In this document: piece by piece, positions 33,024 to 43,040 of the stretch
Layout: every line of letters starts with the position of its first letter
How positions within the stretch are numbered: the first letter of the stretch is position 1
Assembly: GCF_000717335.1 (NCBI RefSeq)
Contig: NZ_JNYZ01000016.1
Span: 113,565 to 177,564, forward strand
DNA length: 64,000 nucleotides
Direction of reading: 5' to 3'
From: Amycolatopsis jejuensis
Lineage (GTDB): Bacteria; Actinomycetota; Actinomycetes; Mycobacteriales; Pseudonocardiaceae
Program-made: the position numbers and the translations under genes
Notes under the pieces: generated by a model
Seen by the model: only the letters and a program-made list of their open reading frames with translations
Told to the model about the DNA's origin: nothing
The model's database searches: none

Positions 33024-33983
33024 CTACTCCCCGGCTTTGCCCTCGGCGCCGCCGGTCTCGGTGCGGGCCCGCTTGGCGTCGTCAGCGGGAGACGAGGCGG
33101 CGGGCGTTGCGGGTTCCGCGGGGGCCGGTGGGTCGGCAACCGTGGACGGGGGTGTGGAGTGCATTTCGCCACCAGTGGGCGACGGTGCGAAGGCAGTTTC
33201 GCCGTTGACGGGCGACGGCGTGGACGGCGTTTCGCCATTCATCGGCGACGGCGCGGTGAGTGGCTCGCCGCTGACAGGCGACGGTATGGAAGATGTTTCG
33301 CCACCTGCGGGTGCCGGACCGGCGGGCGTGTCGCCACCAGAAGGCGACGGCGTCTCGACATCAGCGGGCGAAGGCGCGGCGGTCGTTTCGCCATCGATGG
33401 GTGACGGCGCGGAGGATGTTTCGCCACTGGCAGGCGACGGCCCGACGGGCGTTTCGCCACCAGAAGGCGACGCCTCGGCGGGCGTTTCGCCACCAGAAGG
33501 CGACGGCGCGCCAGACCCCTCAGCTTCCCCGGACTCCGACGCCGACGCCTGACCCGTCAGCTCCTCATCACTCAGCACCCCGGACGGGTCCTGGATCTTC
33601 CCTTCACTCACCAGCGCCAGCACCGGAAGGTGCCGTGTCCGTACTGTGGGAAGGCTGATCTGCGTGTCATCCCCCAGAACGGCCCGGACTCGCGCCTTGC
33701 CGGTGATCGCCAGGCCTTTGAGCGACGACCACGGCAGGTCGCGTTTCCCGAAGACTGTCCGGACCTGCAGGCCCTCCCGCGTCGCGACCGTGCGCGTGCG
33801 GGCGACGAACACGAGCAGCGCGAGCGGGAACACGTACAGCCATTGGAATCCGCCGATCTCGCCGAGTGCGACCGGAGTCACACAGATGGTCAGGAGACCG
33901 ATCGCCAGGTACGCCGTGGTCGGGATACGGAAAACGGCCCTCCGGCCCTCGTCCGTGCGCTGGTGCTGCTCTTTCTTGGCCAC
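33024..33983 (-). CDS. Cfp6-like PH-domain membrane protein with a 33-bp-repeat-coded tail
   Basis: A 319-residue protein. Two membrane helices (about residues 18-55) precede a bacterial PH-like domain (ATREGLQVRTVFGKRDLPWS to LPVLALVSEGK). This part matches mycobacterial Cfp6 (Rv3004), which also sits near ilvB and is about 110 residues long. From about residue 150 a long Ser/Pro/Gly/Glu/Thr tail is encoded by in-frame copies of the dispersed palindrome, giving SPxxGET repeats of 11 residues. GTG 33983 is chosen because CACCAT (33996-33991) ends 7 nt upstream and the family starts here; an upstream frame to 34118 is open. Confidence 0.82.
   Translation of the reverse strand: MAKKEQHQRTDEGRRAVFRIPTTAYLAIGLLTICVTPVALGEIGGFQWLYVFPLALLVFVARTRTVATREGLQVRTVFGKRDLPWSSLKGLAITGKARVRAVLGDDTQISLPTVRTRHLPVLALVSEGKIQDPSGVLSDEELTGQASASESGEAEGSGAPSPSGGETPAEASPSGGETPVGPSPASGETSSAPSPIDGETTAAPSPADVETPSPSGGDTPAGPAPAGGETSSIPSPVSGEPLTAPSPMNGETPSTPSPVNGETAFAPSPTGGEMHSTPPSTVADPPAPAEPATPAASSPADDAKRARTETGGAEGKAGE
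33166..33503. repeat. In-frame tandem palindromes in the cfp6-like tail
   Basis: Eleven TCGCC-N7-GGCGA copies start at 33166, 33199, 33232, 33265, 33298, 33331, 33355, 33388, 33421, 33454 and 33487. The spacing is 33 bp apart from one 24-bp step, always a multiple of three. Read on the minus strand each gives S-P-x-x-G-E/D. Loops vary while the arms are conserved. Confidence 0.9.
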
Positions 33984-34101
33984 GCAGGGAATGGTGCACC
34001 GCCGCCGGGAGTGACCTGCGCCCGGGTCGCGCGCGGGCATTGCGGGAGGGAAAACGGGGCAGTACTGGCTGCCCACGATGCGGAACTGCCGTCCCGTAGA
34101 G

Positions 34102-34131
34102 TTGACACTCGCCCGCACGCGCGACTAACGT
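34102..34131 (+). promoter_or_regulatory. Promoter of the ilvBNC leader
   Basis: A near-consensus -35 TTGACA (34102-34107) and -10 TAACGT (34126-34131) are separated by 18 bp. The -10 ends 7 nt before the GTG of the leader peptide, so transcription should begin at or next to that codon. Confidence 0.8.
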
Positions 34132-34138
34132 CAGCGCC

Positions 34139-34186
34139 GTGACAACGCAGACCGGCATCGTACTTCCCCAGCGCGTCGACGCTTAG
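34139..34186 (+). CDS. ilvBNC leader peptide (Ile-Val-Leu)
   Basis: A 15-residue peptide, (GTG)TTQTGIVLPQRVDA, read from a leaderless start. It holds one codon for each branched-chain amino acid in a row: ATC, GTA and CTT (34157-34165). GTA and CTT are rare in this GC-rich DNA, which should sharpen stalling. It is followed by competing hairpins and a U-tract ahead of ilvB. Leader-peptide attenuation of ilvBNC is known in other actinobacteria; this instance is read from the sequence. Confidence 0.85.
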   Translation: MTTQTGIVLPQRVDA

Positions 34187-34247
34187 GAAGTCTCCGCTGC
34201 GTCGACGCGCGACCCTCGTGCGACCTCACGGTCGGCGGGGGTTTTTT
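34171..34247 (+). terminator. ilvBNC attenuator
   Basis: Segment 1, GCGCGTCGACGC (34171-34182), covers the last leader codons and is exactly complementary to segment 2, GCGTCGACGCGC (34199-34210). Downstream, a stem built on CGACC (34221-34225) and GGTCG (34230-34234), extended by C-rich and G-rich flanks, runs into TTTTTT (34242-34247). Stalling at the Ile-Val-Leu codons would mask segment 1 and free segment 2 to compete with the terminator. Confidence 0.75.
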
Positions 34248-34330
34248 GTTGCGTGAAACCGGTTCCCCGACCGGAAGTACGGCCCAGACAACCCGAACGA
34301 GTGACACCGAGAACCCACGAGGCAGAACCG

Positions 34331-36213
34331 ATGACCAGTGCCACGTCGCGCAGCGACGCGAAACCCGGGCCGACCGCGCCCGGCGTCCCAGGAGCACGTC
34401 CGAAGCCCGCCCCTCCGGCAGGGACCCCGGTGCGCGTCACCGGTGCGCAGTCCCTCGTCCGCTCGCTCGAGGCGGTCGGCGCGGAGGTCGTATTCGGCAT
34501 TCCGGGTGGCACCATTCTTCCCGCCTACGACCCGCTCCTCGACTCGGTCAAGGTCCGGCACGTCCTCGTCCGGCACGAGCAGGGTGCCGGCCACGCTGCC
34601 ACCGGGTACGCGCAGGCGACCGGCAAGGTCGGTGTCTGCATGGCGACGTCCGGCCCCGGCGCCACGAACCTCGTCACCCCGCTGGCCGACGCCAACATGG
34701 ACTCGGTGCCGGTCGTCGCCATCACGGGGCAACAGTCGCGGGCCCTCATCGGCACCGACGCCTTCCAGGAAGCCGACATCTGCGGCATCACCATGCCGAT
34801 CACCAAGCACAACTTCCTCGTCACCGATCCGGCGGAGATCCCGCGGACCATCGCCGAGGCGTTCCACCTGGCAAGCAGCGGCCGACCCGGCCCGGTCCTG
34901 GTGGACATCCCCAAGGACGTGCTGCAGGAGATGACCTCGTTCTCCTGGCCGCCCGAGCTCCGGCTGCCCGGCTACCGTCCCACGTTGCGCCCGCACGGCA
35001 AGCAGGTCCGCGAGGCCGCGAAGCTGATCGCGAAGGCGCGCCGGCCCGTGCTGTACGTCGGTGGCGGCGTGATCAAGGCGGAGGCGTCCGAGCAGCTGCT
35101 CGAGCTGGCCGAGCTCACCGGCATCCCGGTGGCGACCACGCTGATGGCGCGCGGAGCGTTCCCCGATTCGCACCGCCAGCACGTCGGCATGCCGGGTATG
35201 CACGGTTCGGTCGCCGCGGTCGCGTCGATGCAGCGGGCGGACCTGCTGATCGCGCTCGGCGCCCGGTTCGACGACCGGGTCACCGGCCAGCTGGAGTCGT
35301 TCGCGCCGGAGGCGAAGATCGTCCACGCGGACATCGACCCGGCCGAGATCTCCAAGAACCGCAAGGCGGACGTGCCGATCGTCGGCGACTGCAAGGAGAT
35401 CATCGGCGAGCTGATCGACGCGGTGAAGGCCGAGTTCGACCAGGGCCGTCCCGACCTCGCGGACTGGTGGACGCAGGTCGATTCGTGGCGCGAGGACTAC
35501 CCGGCCGGTTACGAGTGGCCCGATGACGGCTCGCTGTCGCCGCAGTACGTCATCGAGCGCATCGGCGAGCTCGTCGGCCCGGACGCGGTGTACGCAGCGG
35601 GCGTCGGGCAGCACCAGATGTGGGCCGCGCAGTTCGTGAAGTACGAGAAGCCGCGTACGTGGATCAACTCCGGCGGCCTCGGCACCATGGGCTTCGCCGT
35701 GCCGGCCGCGATGGGTGCGCAGTTCGGTCTCCCGGACACGCCGGTGTGGGCGATCGACGGCGACGGCTGCTTCCAGATGACCAACCAGGAGCTCGCGACC
35801 TGCGCCATCGAGGGCGCGCCGATCAAGGTCGCCGTGATCAACAACGGCAACCTGGGCATGGTCCGCCAGTGGCAGAACCTGTTCTACTCCGAGCGGTACT
35901 CCAACACCGACCTCGGCACCCACAAGCACCGCATTCCCGACTTCACGCTCCTGGCCGAGGCGCTCGGCTGCGCCGGTCTGCGGTGCGAGACGAAGGAGGA
36001 CGTCGACGCGACGATCCGGCGGGCGATGGAGATCAACGACCGCCCCGTCGTGATCGATTTCGTCGTGGGGAAGGATGCCCAGGTGTGGCCGATGGTGGCC
36101 GCGGGCACCGGGAACGACGAGATCATGGCCGTCCGCGGCATCCGGCCGTTGTTCGACGATGACGAGGTCTCGCAGGAAGCCGCCGAGGCCGCCGCCGCGG
36201 AAGGAGAACAGGC

Positions 36214-36217
<4 letters not shown>
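34331..36217 (+). CDS. ilvB: Acetolactate synthase large subunit
   Basis: A 628-residue ThDP/FAD enzyme. An actinobacterial N-terminal extension rich in Pro/Ala precedes [20 protein letters not shown]. The catalytic Glu lies in [11 protein letters not shown]. The ThDP motif runs from GDGCFQM to NNGNLGM. It makes acetolactate or acetohydroxybutyrate for Val, Leu and Ile. ATG 34331 has a weak GAGG site; GTG 34253 is an open alternative but lies against the terminator. The stop overlaps ilvN. Confidence 0.96.
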
Positions 36218-37774
<1,557 letters not shown>

Positions 37775-37788
37775 GTCTTGCTGTTTCG

Positions 37789-37828
37789 GAGGCCCCGTCG
37801 TCCTTTTCGGGCGACGGGGCCTTCTTGT
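37789..37828 (+). terminator. Terminator of ilvBNC
   Basis: A perfect 10-bp stem, GGCCCCGTCG (37791-37800) and CGACGGGGCC (37812-37821), with an 11-nt loop, followed by TTCTTGT. It starts 17 nt after the ilvC stop. Confidence 0.88.
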
Positions 37829-37879
37829 GTCCTGGGAGTTGTCTCCGGCAGTTTCGCGGACGGCGGATACGCTGTGCCG

Positions 37880-38140
37880 ATGAGCCGGCCGACCGATGAC
37901 AAGGCACACATCCGGCACGAACTCGACCTGACCGGAGCGTCGTGGATCCGCGCCGAGCCGGCGGGGGTGACCTTGGAGCACTGTGCGGAGTACGCCTTCG
38001 TCCCGCATTCCGACGGCGTGACTTACGTCGCCGTCCGGCAGCCGACCGATCCCGGCCGGGCCGTGCTGGTCTTCACACCCTCGGAGTGGGACGCCTTCGC
38101 CCGCGGCGTCCGGGACGGCGAATTCGACCTGCCGGGCTGA
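37880..38140 (+). CDS. DUF397 family small protein
   Basis: An 86-residue protein. It has LTGASWIRAEP near residue 17 and ends with VAVRQPTDPGRAVLVFTPSEWDAF, the DUF397 core. Such proteins often pair with XRE-type regulators in actinobacterial development or act as antitoxin-like partners. No XRE gene is next to it, so it is an orphan. TACGCT (37868-37873) ends 6 nt before ATG 37880. Confidence 0.82.
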   Translation: MSRPTDDKAHIRHELDLTGASWIRAEPAGVTLEHCAEYAFVPHSDGVTYVAVRQPTDPGRAVLVFTPSEWDAFARGVRDGEFDLPG

Positions 38141-38158
38141 CCCGCGATCCTCCGGCGT

Positions 38159-38189
38159 TTGACCTTGACACTGTGACAAGGTCTTCACT
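38159..38189 (+). promoter_or_regulatory. MerR-type operator/promoter of the HEAT/MerR operon
   Basis: A -35 TTGACC (38159-38164) and a -10 TTCACT (38184-38189) are 19 bp apart, the spacing of MerR-controlled promoters. The dyad ACCTTG-N9-CAAGGT (38162-38182) fills the spacer, and its centre adds matching CAC and GTG. A MerR gene is the second gene of the operon, so autoregulation is likely. Confidence 0.8.
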
Positions 38190-38209
38190 GGTCGCCGGAG
38201 GTGATCCAG

Positions 38210-38884
38210 ATGAATCCGACCCACTACGCGCGGCTCGTCGAGGCGCTGGCCGCCGCGGACTCGTCGACCCGGCTGCAGGCGGCTTTGGCCGTCGGCACGC
38301 ATCCGGACGACCCCGGCCTGGTCGACGTACTCGTCGCCCGCTGCGCGATCGAGCCGGACTTCTTCGTGCGCGACATGCTCACCTGGGCGTTGATCCGCTT
38401 TCCGACGGCGATCACGGTGCCCAAGGTCGTCGCGGAGCTGCAGTCCGAGCATGCGCAGGCTCGAAGCCAGGCGTTGCACACGCTGTCCAAGATCGGGGAC
38501 CGCACGGTGTGGCCCGCGATCACCCGATCGTTGCTGCGAGACGGCGACGACGAGGTCGCGCGAAGTGCTTGGCGGGCTGCTGTCGTCCTGGTGCCGGACG
38601 GGGAGAAGGCCGCGCTGGCCTCGGACCTGACCGCACAGCTCGGTCGCGGTGATCGGAACGTGCAGCTGAGCCTCAGCCGCGCATTGATCGCGCTCGGCAC
38701 GGTGATCGAGCCCGCCTTGGAGACCGCGCTGACCAGCGCCGACCCGGTGGTCCGCGCGCATGCGGCCGTCACCGAGCGGCTCCTGCGCGACCCGGACGCG
38801 GGGTTCGACCAGGCCGTCGAGGAGGCGAAGCGGATCGTCGCGCTGGGTCCCGAACGCACTCGGGAAGCGGAAGCCGCGTGCTGA
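38210..38884 (+). CDS. HEAT-repeat protein
   Basis: A 224-residue all-helical protein with HEAT/PBS-lyase-like repeats, for example QALHTLSKIGDRTVWPAITR and LSLSRALIALGTVIEPALE. No catalytic motif is seen; a binding role is expected. ATG 38210 has GGAGGTG at 38197-38203. It overlaps the MerR gene by 7 nt. The two proteins share the repeat type, so they may interact or sense the same ligand. Confidence 0.8.
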   Translation: MNPTHYARLVEALAAADSSTRLQAALAVGTHPDDPGLVDVLVARCAIEPDFFVRDMLTWALIRFPTAITVPKVVAELQSEHAQARSQALHTLSKIGDRTVWPAITRSLLRDGDDEVARSAWRAAVVLVPDGEKAALASDLTAQLGRGDRNVQLSLSRALIALGTVIEPALETALTSADPVVRAHAAVTERLLRDPDAGFDQAVEEAKRIVALGPERTREAEAAC

Positions 38885-39915
38885 TCGGTGAGGTCGCCCG
38901 CCGCTCGGGGGTGAGTACCCGGATGCTCCGGCACTACGACACCCTCGGGCTGGTGCGGCCCACCGGCCGCACGGTGGGCGGTTATCGCGAGTACTCGTCC
39001 GACGACATCCGCCGGATCTTCCACGTCGAGAGCCTGCGGTCGCTGGGACTGTCGCTGCGGGAGATCGGCCGCGCGCTGGAGGACCCGGCTTTCGTACCGT
39101 CCGCGCTGGTCGGCGACCTGATCCGGCGGACTGAAGAACGGTTGAAACGGGAGCAGGAGCTGCTCGACCGGCTTCGCGCGGTCGATGCGTCGGCGCCGTC
39201 GGGATGGGAGGGCGCGCTGCGCATCGTCGAGCTCCTCCGCGGGCTCGCCTCGCCCGGCGCCGCCCGGCGGCAGCAGACCGTCCTGGCCCCGGGCGAGGAG
39301 ATGCCTGTCCCCGCTGAAGTCCTGGCCAGGGCAGTCTTGGCGGAAACCGACCCGAACGTCGCGGGCGCCTTGCGATGGGCCCTCGCCCGCTCCGGCGACG
39401 ACGGCGTGGCAAGCGTGACACCCGGGTTACGCTCGGAAAACGCCGAAATCCGCCGCCGCGCAGTCCTGGCAATCGCCGAACTACCAGGCGACGCCGCGAC
39501 GGCGGCGCTCACAGACGCACTCGCCGACCAGGACGCACCCGTGCGCCGCCACGCTGCGCTGGCGTTGGGCGCCCGAGGGGCAACGGCCGCCGAACCGACG
39601 TTGGTCGCGATGGTGGTCGAAGGGGTGAACGACGTCGAGGCGTCCGAGGTACTGGCGACATTGGCGGTGGAACCTGGTTCGCTGGACCGGATTGTCGGCG
39701 TTTTGGCTTCCGAGGTGGCAGCGCATCCGGCGGATTCCGCGGTACGGATCCGGTTGGCGCAGGCACTTGCCGAGCTGCCTGGGTCGGTTGCGTTGGGTGT
39801 CCTGGAGGAGCTGGCTCGGGACGGGGATCGGGCGGTTGCTTTGGTCGCTTCCGCGTTTGTGCGGGTGGTGGGGGAGCGGGGGCGTTCCGGCCCGGGTGGG
39901 TCGGGGACTCGGTGA
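38878..39915 (+). CDS. MerR-family regulator fused to HEAT-like repeats
   Basis: A 345-residue regulator. Residues 1-70 form a MerR helix-turn-helix and wing (MLIGEVARRSGVSTRMLRHYD, GGYREYSSDDI). A short coiled-coil follows (about 80-102). Residues from about 110 to 330 are HEAT-like repeats (RRAVLAIAELPGDAATAAL, PVRRHAALALGARG) instead of a usual small effector domain, making it much longer than typical MerR proteins. GTG 38878 overlaps the upstream HEAT gene. It probably controls its own operon through the 38159-38189 operator. Confidence 0.85.
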   Translation: MLIGEVARRSGVSTRMLRHYDTLGLVRPTGRTVGGYREYSSDDIRRIFHVESLRSLGLSLREIGRALEDPAFVPSALVGDLIRRTEERLKREQELLDRLRAVDASAPSGWEGALRIVELLRGLASPGAARRQQTVLAPGEEMPVPAEVLARAVLAETDPNVAGALRWALARSGDDGVASVTPGLRSENAEIRRRAVLAIAELPGDAATAALTDALADQDAPVRRHAALALGARGATAAEPTLVAMVVEGVNDVEASEVLATLAVEPGSLDRIVGVLASEVAAHPADSAVRIRLAQALAELPGSVALGVLEELARDGDRAVALVASAFVRVVGERGRSGPGGSGTR

Positions 39916-40710
39916 CGTCGGGGCTGGGCTTCGGGTGGTGGGCTCGGGGTGATGGGGCTTCGGGGGCCTGGGCTCCCGGGGTTGGGCTGCGGAGTCTGGG
40001 CTCCCGAGGTTGGGCCTCAAGGTCTGGGCTTCCGGGTCCGGGGCTCCCGGGGTCTGGGCGTCAGGTGGTGAGCTTCGGTGCTTGGGCTCCCGTGGGTTGG
40101 GCTTCGGGGTGATGGCCTTCGGGGTCTAGGCTCCCAGGATCGGGCTTCGCGTCATGGCGAGCGTCTGGTCACGGGCATCAGGCGCGGTGTTGATCGGCTG
40201 GTCGCGGTTGATGGTGGGCGACCCAATGTTTCCGCAGTTCAGAGGCTTTTGCCGCGAAACGGCGACGGCCATTGCCTGGGCAGTTGCCCCGAAGCGGCGA
40301 CTCGGGGTGTGATAGTCGGAGTCGCTCTTGAACCGGTGGCGGGACCCATGGTGCCGCGGAGTTCGCCGAGCGGCGACGACGGCTGTCTGCGGTCCGCCGG
40401 TGAGTGGCAGATCGGGCTTGGGCTGGCGTTGCCATCGATCGGCGACGGGGCCTGGAACCCGCCTGCGCCTGACCTCGCTGGCCTGACGACCCAGCCTGAC
40501 ACGACCCAGCCTGGCCTGATTACCCAGCCTGACCTGGCTGGCCTGGCCTGGCGACCCGGCCTGACCTGGCTGGCCTGGCCTGATTACCCAGCCCGACCTG
40601 GCTGGCCTGGCCTGACGACCCGGCCTGACCTGGCTGCCCGGCTTGCGCCGGCGGTGCCACCTGCCCGGCGTACCCGGCTCGCCCGGTGGGCGCCTGGGGA
40701 GGTGTTGCCG
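39916..40710. other. Repeat-rich gap after the MerR-HEAT gene
   Basis: No gene is seen. The left part (39930-40150) is a degenerate series of GGGCTTCGGGG/TGGGCTCCCG motifs. Palindromes follow at 40248-40266, 40283-40301, 40361-40377, 40428-40446 and 40704-40722. A 32-bp tandem array occupies 40471-40640. Confidence 0.7.
40471..40640. repeat. 32-bp CCTGGCTGGCCTGG tandem repeat
   Basis: The unit GACCTGGCTGGCCTGG plus a GANNACCCAGCC end recurs at 40531, 40563, 40595 and 40627, exactly 32 bp apart, with decayed copies from 40471. It is rich in CCTGG and GGCC. Confidence 0.88.
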
Positions 40711-41607
40711 TTATTCGGCGACCCGGGCGATCAGTTCGGGTAGCTGACCCGTGGCGGCGGCCATCGCCAGGTGGTCGCCGTAATCGCGGGATCCGATTAT
40801 CTGACCGTCGCGGATGCGCATGGCGAAGATGTTGTTCAGCTGGAATGGCGTGCCCGCCGCGGTTTCGCCGACGTAGGTGGACTCGCCGATGATCACCTCC
40901 GGGTCGGTGCTCAGGTGAAGGACGAGGTCGGTCACCTCGATGTCGAGACCTGAGTCGGCGCCGGCGGCGAAGTGGGTGCGGAGGTCGTCTCGGGTGCGGA
41001 GGACGGGGGCGCCGGGCAGGAACGGGTGGCGGACATCGGTCTTTTCCGCGTACAGGTCCGGCAGTTCGGACCACCGTCCGTCGGACACGCCGAATACGAC
41101 TTGCCGGAACACTCCCTCCCGGCTGTCCGGGGGCCCGGATTCGGCCGGGCGTGGCGCGATGGGAGGCGGCTCGTACGCGGGGGCTTCTGCATATGCCTCG
41201 AGCAGTCCGGTTGTCGCATCCTGGACTGCGGCGAGCTTGAGGTAATCGTGGTAATCCCGTGTGTGCACAAGGAATCCGTCGCGGGCACGTAGTACCTGGA
41301 TGTTGGCCGTCTCGATCGTCCGGCCGGTGCGCAGCGATTCCGCGGTGTACCGGTATTCGGCCACGACCACCTCAGGATCAGTGGTTTCGTGGACGATCAC
41401 GTCGTGCCGCTTGAGCCGGAGGGTCTGCCCGAGGCCGCTGACGAACCGGTCGTGCACCGCGGCGCGACCCTCCAGCCGTCCTGGACGCGGCACCGCGCCC
41501 GGGTGTTCGACGACGGTGTTCTCCGCATAGAGCTGCGACAGTTCGGCGAAACGGCCCTCGGTGATGCCGGTGGAAAGCCGGTCTAACAGTTCGTGCGCGG
41601 TGGCCAT
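40711..41607 (-). CDS. Tandem SnoaL/NTF2-like protein
   Basis: A 298-residue protein with two copies of an NTF2/SnoaL-like fold: residues about 3-130 (LLDRLSTGITEGRFAELSQL, VHDRFVSGLG) and about 165-295 (VFGVSDGRWSELPDLYAEK). A Pro-rich linker joins them. SnoaL proteins are small cyclases or hydrolases; function is unknown here. GGGAGG lies 6 nt before the ATG. The stop codon falls inside a dispersed palindrome (40704-40722). Two palindromic operator-like sites lie upstream. Confidence 0.8.
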   Translation of the reverse strand: MATAHELLDRLSTGITEGRFAELSQLYAENTVVEHPGAVPRPGRLEGRAAVHDRFVSGLGQTLRLKRHDVIVHETTDPEVVVAEYRYTAESLRTGRTIETANIQVLRARDGFLVHTRDYHDYLKLAAVQDATTGLLEAYAEAPAYEPPPIAPRPAESGPPDSREGVFRQVVFGVSDGRWSELPDLYAEKTDVRHPFLPGAPVLRTRDDLRTHFAAGADSGLDIEVTDLVLHLSTDPEVIIGESTYVGETAAGTPFQLNNIFAMRIRDGQIIGSRDYGDHLAMAAATGQLPELIARVAE

Positions 41608-41626
41608 GGGTCCTCCCGGTAGAGGT

Positions 41627-41682
41627 CAAACGGAGTCGTCGGTCCGGTACGCGTTCACGATACGGACTGACGACTCCGTTTG
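41627..41682 (-). promoter_or_regulatory. Paired TetR-like operator candidates upstream of the SnoaL gene
   Basis: A long inverted repeat: CAAACGGAGTCGTC plus GGTCCG (41627-41646) and CGGACTGACGACTCCGTTTG (41663-41682), one mismatch in 20, 16-nt centre. Each arm is itself a short imperfect palindrome bounded by CGGA and TCCG, typical of TetR-family boxes. It fills the 92-bp gap between the ankyrin gene stop and the SnoaL start. It could also terminate the ankyrin transcript. Confidence 0.55.
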
Positions 41683-41699
41683 TTCACTGAAGGCGAAGG

Positions 41700-43040
41700 T
41701 CAGCGGAGGCGGTGTAGCAAATCCTGCGCAGCGGGGCTGTCGCATGCTTCTGCCCAGCCTTCGGGAGTGCTGTCCCAAAGAGCGTCGCGGGCGGTCAGGT
41801 CTGCGCCGGCGTTCGCCAAGATCTCGATGACCTCCAGATGGTCGCCTTGGGCAGCCAGATGCAGCGCGGTCACGCCGACGCCGTGTTGCGGCCCGCCGAA
41901 GGTGCCGACCTGGTTGACGTCCACGCCGAGCGACAGCAACGTCTCTGTTGCCGCTGAGTGGCCACGGGCTGCTGCCCAGGTCAGCGCGGTGCCACGGTAG
42001 ACGTCGGCGTTCAGGTTCGCGCCGCGCGCCGCCAGGGTGCGCAAGGCTTCGGTCCGGTCGTTGCGGGCTGCCCAGCTCAGTGACTCGTCGAGGATCTCCG
42101 TCGGATGGTCGCTCGGACGCCAAAACGGGAAGCCGCTGTGCGGGCGATAGAACTCGCGGTGCGCACCGGCCGCGGGCGCGAGTGTCCCTTTCGGACTGAC
42201 GAGTTCGTCCAGCAGCGTCGCGTCCCCGAGACCGGCGGCCACCCGGAGGTTGTGCGGGGACTTTTCGTGCGTTGCCAGTTTTTCGGCGACAGCCTGGTTT
42301 CCCCAGAACAAGGCCACAATCAGCGGGGTGCCGCCGTCGCCGCGGCCCGACACGTCGAGTGGTGCGCCGGTTTCGAGGAGGACGTCGGCGATGAGTGGCA
42401 TGTTGCTGTACGCGGCCTGGTGCAGCGCGGTCCACCCGTGCGCGTTGGCCCGCGCGGGGTCGGCTCCGTGGTCGAGCAGGATGCGTACGAGACGCTCGTC
42501 GTGCGTCGCGGACGCCATGCCGAGCAGGTCGTTGCCGTTGGTGCCGCGGGCGCTCGCGAGGTGCGGTGCCTCGTCGAGCAACGCCGTAAGACTGTCGACG
42601 TCGTGGGCTTCGACCAGCTGATATGCCCGTGAGAACGGTTCGCCGTTTTTCGGCAACTCCGCGACGTGCGCCCGCAGCGCCCGCCAATTCCGGAACCCGT
42701 GCTCGCGCGCGACGACAGTCAGCGCACCGGTCCGGTTCAACGGCTGTTCGTGCCGTTCGAACGCCTCGCGGGCGCCCGGAGTCCCGTCCTCCGCGGACGC
42801 GAGGAGCCCACCGGCGCGGCCGCGGTAGTGCTCGACGTCTTGGTGGTAGGCGTGCTGGACGTCCGGCCCGTATTCGGCGATCCGGCGAACGTACGCCTGC
42901 AGCTGCGGCCAGCTGGGGAAACCGTAGCGACGGGCAACGCGGAATTGCGCTTCCGACAGGGCGACGGACTCGGCGCGGGCGAGTTCCTTCGCCTGCTTGC
43001 GAAGCTGGCCGAGGTCGGGTCGTGCGGGCAGAGCGGTCAT
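41700..43040 (-). CDS. Ankyrin-repeat protein
   Basis: A 446-residue protein. The N-terminal third has helical ARAESVALSEAQFRVARRYGFPSW repeats common in actinobacterial ankyrin proteins. At least five ankyrin repeats follow, e.g. LVRILLDHGADPARANAHGWTALHQAA and TALTWAAARGHSAATETLL. It likely binds other proteins. ATG 43040 has GGAAGGA upstream; an open extension to 43112 lacks a site. Two frames upstream of it hold no gene. Confidence 0.85.
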   Translation of the reverse strand: MTALPARPDLGQLRKQAKELARAESVALSEAQFRVARRYGFPSWPQLQAYVRRIAEYGPDVQHAYHQDVEHYRGRAGGLLASAEDGTPGAREAFERHEQPLNRTGALTVVAREHGFRNWRALRAHVAELPKNGEPFSRAYQLVEAHDVDSLTALLDEAPHLASARGTNGNDLLGMASATHDERLVRILLDHGADPARANAHGWTALHQAAYSNMPLIADVLLETGAPLDVSGRGDGGTPLIVALFWGNQAVAEKLATHEKSPHNLRVAAGLGDATLLDELVSPKGTLAPAAGAHREFYRPHSGFPFWRPSDHPTEILDESLSWAARNDRTEALRTLAARGANLNADVYRGTALTWAAARGHSAATETLLSLGVDVNQVGTFGGPQHGVGVTALHLAAQGDHLEVIEILANAGADLTARDALWDSTPEGWAEACDSPAAQDLLHRLR

